Positions 12,200 to 14,212 of a DNA stretch of 14,212 bases are shown one piece after another; within the stretch, counting starts at the first letter, position 1, and the number at the start of each line of letters is the position of its first letter. The DNA lies in contig JAEWKR010000066.1 of NCBI GenBank assembly GCA_023457715.1, positions 1 through 14,212 of the forward strand, written 5' to 3'. Both the position numbers and the translations under genes were made by a program. The notes below the pieces were generated by a model that saw nothing but the letters and a program-made list of their open reading frames with translations, searched no databases and was not told where the DNA came from. Source of the stretch: Verrucomicrobiota bacterium. GTDB lineage: Bacteria > Verrucomicrobiota > Verrucomicrobiia > Opitutales > Opitutaceae.

Positions 12200-12806
12200 T
12201 GCTTCCACCGGGCCGGCGGTTCCGGCCTGGCACCCGAATTTTCGGGACTACGAGAAGCTGCCCGACGTGAAGGTCGTGCGCACCGCGTTCTTCGTGAACG
12301 GGGCCGCGATCGTCGTCTTCCTCGCGCTCGCGATCTACGTGGGCATGGGCGAGTGGCAGCTGCACGCGCTGAACGCCCAGATCGGGCAGGCCGAGGAGCG
12401 CATTGAACGCGACCGCAAGGCCAGCGAGCAGGCGGTGGCGCAGTACAAGCGTTTCCAGACCGAGGCCGCCAAGACGGAGCAGGTTGACCAGTTCGTGGCC
12501 ACGCGCCCGCAGCTGTCGGTCCTGCTCGAACACCTCGCCCGCACGCTGCCCGAGAACATCGCGCTCGACGCCTTCGAACTGCGGCCGAACGGGCTCACCC
12601 TGCGGCTCACCGTACGCGGCACCCCGGAAACGGCCGCGGGTTACGCGACCGCCTACCTCGAGCAGCTCCGGGCCGACGAGGCGCTGGTGGCCTTTGACCG
12701 GACCAAGTTCGAGTTCGCCAACCAGGCGCGGAGCGCGGCCTCGGGACGCATGGTCGCCGAGTTCTTCCTCACCTTGAACCCGCAGTACGTGGAGGGGAAA
12801 AAATGA
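12171..12806 (+). CDS. pilN: PilN-like bitopic inner-membrane protein
   Basis: A 211-residue protein: about 37 cytoplasmic residues, one transmembrane helix at about 38-60 (VVRTAFFVNGAAIVVFLALAIYV), a periplasmic coiled coil at about 66-105 (rich in E, Q, R, K), and a small alpha/beta domain (LPENIALDAFELRPNGLTLRLTVRG...) like the ferredoxin-like fold of PilN and GspL. The INLLP-type motif by which PilN normally binds PilM is not present; WHPNFRDYEKLPD occupies that place. It overlaps pilM by 29 nt, and its stop overlaps the next start (ATGA). It would pair with the PilO-like protein in the inner-membrane alignment complex. Identity rests on topology and gene order more than on sequence. Confidence 0.75.
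   Translation: MLSRLKKKSDASTGPAVPAWHPNFRDYEKLPDVKVVRTAFFVNGAAIVVFLALAIYVGMGEWQLHALNAQIGQAEERIERDRKASEQAVAQYKRFQTEAAKTEQVDQFVATRPQLSVLLEHLARTLPENIALDAFELRPNGLTLRLTVRGTPETAAGYATAYLEQLRADEALVAFDRTKFEFANQARSAASGRMVAEFFLTLNPQYVEGKK
12791..12797 (+). promoter_or_regulatory. Shine-Dalgarno of the PilO-like gene
   Basis: GGAGGGG sits 5 nt before the ATG at 12803, inside the 3' end of the PilN-like gene. It is one of only two clear ribosome binding sites in this window, and it fixes the start of the PilO-like gene. Confidence 0.75.
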
Positions 12807-13339
12807 CGACGCCCGAACTCGTGGCCGCCTGCAAGAAGCACCCCATCCCCTTCGCGGCCGGGGCGCTGAGTCTCGTCCTCGCGGTGCTGCTGTACTTCCG
12901 GCTGGGCTCCATTCCCGAGGCCAACCAGCGGCTCGACGAAAAATCCGCGCTGGCGCGCAAGTACGAGCTGAACATCGTGCACGCCGCCCAGCTCAAGGAG
13001 CACCTCGACGCCATCGCCGAGGCGAACAAGACGATCGACAGCCGCCTCATCCGCGCCCGGGAGATCGGCATCAACCAGCAGTTTTTCTACAAGCTCGAGA
13101 GCGACAGCGGCGTGCGTCTGGTCGACCTGCGCCAGGGCAACCAGGCAGCCGCGAAGGGCGGCTTCGCCCCCGTGGCGTTCACCGTCGCGCTCGAGGGTGA
13201 CTTCCCGCAGATCCTGCGCTTCCTGCGCGGACTCGAGGGCGGCACGCATTACTGCCGCATCACCCAGGCCTCCTGCTCCGGCGGGCGCGGCACGTTGCTG
13301 AACCTCACCTTGAACCTGCAACTGCTCGGCCGCCCATGA
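12803..13339 (+). CDS. pilO: PilO-like bitopic inner-membrane protein
   Basis: A 178-residue protein with a short cytoplasmic N-terminus, a transmembrane helix at about 16-34 (PFAAGALSLVLAVLLYFRL), a heptad-rich coiled coil at about 38-90, and a C-terminal alpha/beta domain including FTVALEGDFPQILRFLRGLEGGTHYCRI. That FxVxLxGxFxxIxxFLxxLE pattern is characteristic of PilO and GspM periplasmic domains. It starts within the preceding stop (ATGA) behind a good Shine-Dalgarno, and ends in another ATGA overlap with the next gene. It would heterodimerise with the PilN-like protein and contact the PilP-like protein. Two cysteines close together (CRITQASC) are notable for a periplasmic domain and could form a disulphide. 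Confidence 0.8.
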   Translation: MTTPELVAACKKHPIPFAAGALSLVLAVLLYFRLGSIPEANQRLDEKSALARKYELNIVHAAQLKEHLDAIAEANKTIDSRLIRAREIGINQQFFYKLESDSGVRLVDLRQGNQAAAKGGFAPVAFTVALEGDFPQILRFLRGLEGGTHYCRITQASCSGGRGTLLNLTLNLQLLGRP

Positions 13340-13878
13340 ACCGCCTGAAACTGTTGTCCGCGGCGCTCCTGGTGACCGCCATCGTGCCGGCTCTCCCGGC
13401 GGCCAGGCCCGTGGCGGATGTCCTTTCGCCCGAGCAGCGCCGCACCGTGCTCGAGAAGGCCGCCCGCTATTCGCGCCCGCCCCAGGCCGCACCCGTGCCC
13501 GCGGACCTGGTCACGCCCTTCGATCCTCCCGGCTTCGAGAAACCCGACGCCTCGGAAGCGCGGCTCGCCCGCAGCGAGAATCGGGGCCCGGCCGCGGCCC
13601 CCGACGCCAAGTCCGAAGCACCCGCCGCGCCGCTGACCGACCAGGAATTGCTGGCCACCGTCGCCGCCCGGATTCCGACCACCGGCACGATCATCCTTGG
13701 CGGCCGCCCGCTGCTGATCAGCGGCACCAACCGCATCGAAGTCGGTTCCCGTTTTACCGTCGTCTACAACGGCCAGGAGCACGAATTGGAACTCGTCGCG
13801 ATCGACCGCACCACGTTCACGGTGCGCTACAAGACCGAAGAGTTCACCCGGCCGATCAAATTAGGAAGGACCCCATGA
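13336..13878 (+). CDS. PilP-like periplasmic protein
   Basis: A 180-residue exported protein. A signal peptide at about 1-22 (MNRLKLLSAALLVTAIVPALPAA) ends in an AxA-type site. A long Pro/Ala-rich, probably flexible stretch covers about 45-100. A compact beta-rich C-terminal domain at about 112-178 (GTIILGGRPLLISGTNRIEVGSRFTVVYNG...) fits the homology-region domain of PilP or GspC that links the inner-membrane complex to the secretin. No lipobox cysteine is present, in contrast to lipoprotein PilP of proteobacteria. Both ends overlap the neighbouring genes by ATGA. I infer the PilP-like role from gene order, signal peptide and domain layout, not from clear sequence motifs. Confidence 0.62.
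   Translation: MNRLKLLSAALLVTAIVPALPAARPVADVLSPEQRRTVLEKAARYSRPPQAAPVPADLVTPFDPPGFEKPDASEARLARSENRGPAAAPDAKSEAPAAPLTDQELLATVAARIPTTGTIILGGRPLLISGTNRIEVGSRFTVVYNGQEHELELVAIDRTTFTVRYKTEEFTRPIKLGRTP
13863..13870 (+). promoter_or_regulatory. Shine-Dalgarno of the putative secretin gene
   Basis: AGGAAGGA lies 4 nt before the ATG at 13875, inside the 3' end of the PilP-like gene, and supports that start. Confidence 0.72.
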
Positions 13879-14212
13879 CCAAACGCCCGCTGTCCCTTGC
13901 CTTTGCCGCTTTCGCGTCCTGCGTGATCTTCGCCGCCGCGCGCGCGCAGGAGACCACCCCGGCCGAGACCCCTGTCACCCCGGCCCCCGCACCGGCCTCG
14001 GTGCCGCTGGATCCTGCGGCCCCCGTGCCCAGCGCCACCCCCGGCGAAGCCGCGATCGCGCCCGCCGCGGACGCCGCGCCGGCCGCCGAGGTGTCGTCGG
14101 GCCCGTCCGTCCAGTTCGTGGCGCCGGACGCCGCGACCGCGCCGGTGACCGTTCCGGCCGCGCCGGTCGAGACCGCCGCGCCCGTGGCCGCCCCCCCCCC
14201 CCCCCCCCCCGC
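13875..14212 (+). CDS. N-terminus of an exported Ala/Pro-rich protein; putative PilQ-like secretin (partial)
   Basis: The gene is cut by the right edge after 112 complete codons. A signal peptide at about 1-25 (MTKRPLSLAFAAFASCVIFAAARAQ) is cut after an AxA-type site. The rest seen is a low-complexity Ala/Pro/Val/Thr linker ending in at least six prolines coded by a run of 20 C. No secretin domain is visible yet. The position after pilM-N-O-P-like genes, the ATGA overlap at 13875-13878 and the signal peptide make a type IV pilus or type II secretin the likely product, but this is inference. The Cys16 in the signal is not in a lipobox context. Confidence 0.6.
   Translation, partial: MTKRPLSLAFAAFASCVIFAAARAQETTPAETPVTPAPAPASVPLDPAAPVPSATPGEAAIAPAADAAPAAEVSSGPSVQFVAPDAATAPVTVPAAPVETAAPVAAPPPPPP
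14191..14210 (+). repeat. Homopolymer run of 20 C within a coding frame
   Basis: Twenty consecutive C follow GTGGCCG and are in frame with the putative secretin gene, coding the last base pair of an Ala codon and then six Pro codons. The sequence ends two bases later. It is either a true slippage-prone tract or a place where sequencing or assembly failed. Confidence 0.7.

Overview
The window looks like chromosomal DNA of a GC-rich member of the Verrucomicrobiota, most likely Opitutales/Opitutaceae-like. The grounds are high GC, a type IV pilus-like operon with very divergent subunits, short intergenic repeats of a style I recall from that group, a 33-residue bS22/mS38-type ribosomal protein, and mostly absent Shine-Dalgarno sequences. 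The lineage call is inference. No mobile element, CRISPR array or tRNA was found.

Layout. (1) 1-271: AT-richer repeat-like DNA. (2) 272-739: class A RNase P RNA (rnpB), closed by a 27-bp hairpin terminator. (3) 821-3298, minus strand: three overlapping or abutting minor-prepilin-like genes transcribed in the order PilV-like, PilW-like, PilX-like, converging on rnpB. (4) 3299-3469: divergent control region. (5) 3470-3730: rpsT (bS20) with its terminator, followed by a 33-bp-arm inverted repeat. (6) 4006-10211: a two-gene AddB/AddA-type helicase-nuclease operon with an ATGA overlap. (7) 10328-10429, minus strand: the 33-residue ribosomal protein, with its own terminator and a candidate promoter. 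(8) 10430-11146: about 0.7 kb without a gene, holding a 107-bp-period tandem array of inverted repeats. (9) 11147 to the right edge: a pilM-N-O-P-(Q)-like operon, every gene overlapping the next, cut inside the putative secretin gene at a run of 20 C.

The minor prepilins and the PilM-P-like proteins would form parts of one envelope machine: cytoplasmic ring protein, inner-membrane dimer, periplasmic connector, outer-membrane secretin, and pseudopilin tip subunits. The AddAB pair would process double-strand DNA ends for recombination. The two ribosomal proteins and RNase P RNA are housekeeping functions.

I see no wholly new system. The points most worth a second look are the degenerate actin fold of the PilM-like protein together with loss of the usual PilN docking motif, a possible sliding-clamp-binding hexapeptide in a linker inserted in AddA, the unannotated-size bS22 gene, the tandem inverted-repeat array, the related palindromes on both sides of rpsT, and the poly-C tract in the putative secretin gene.
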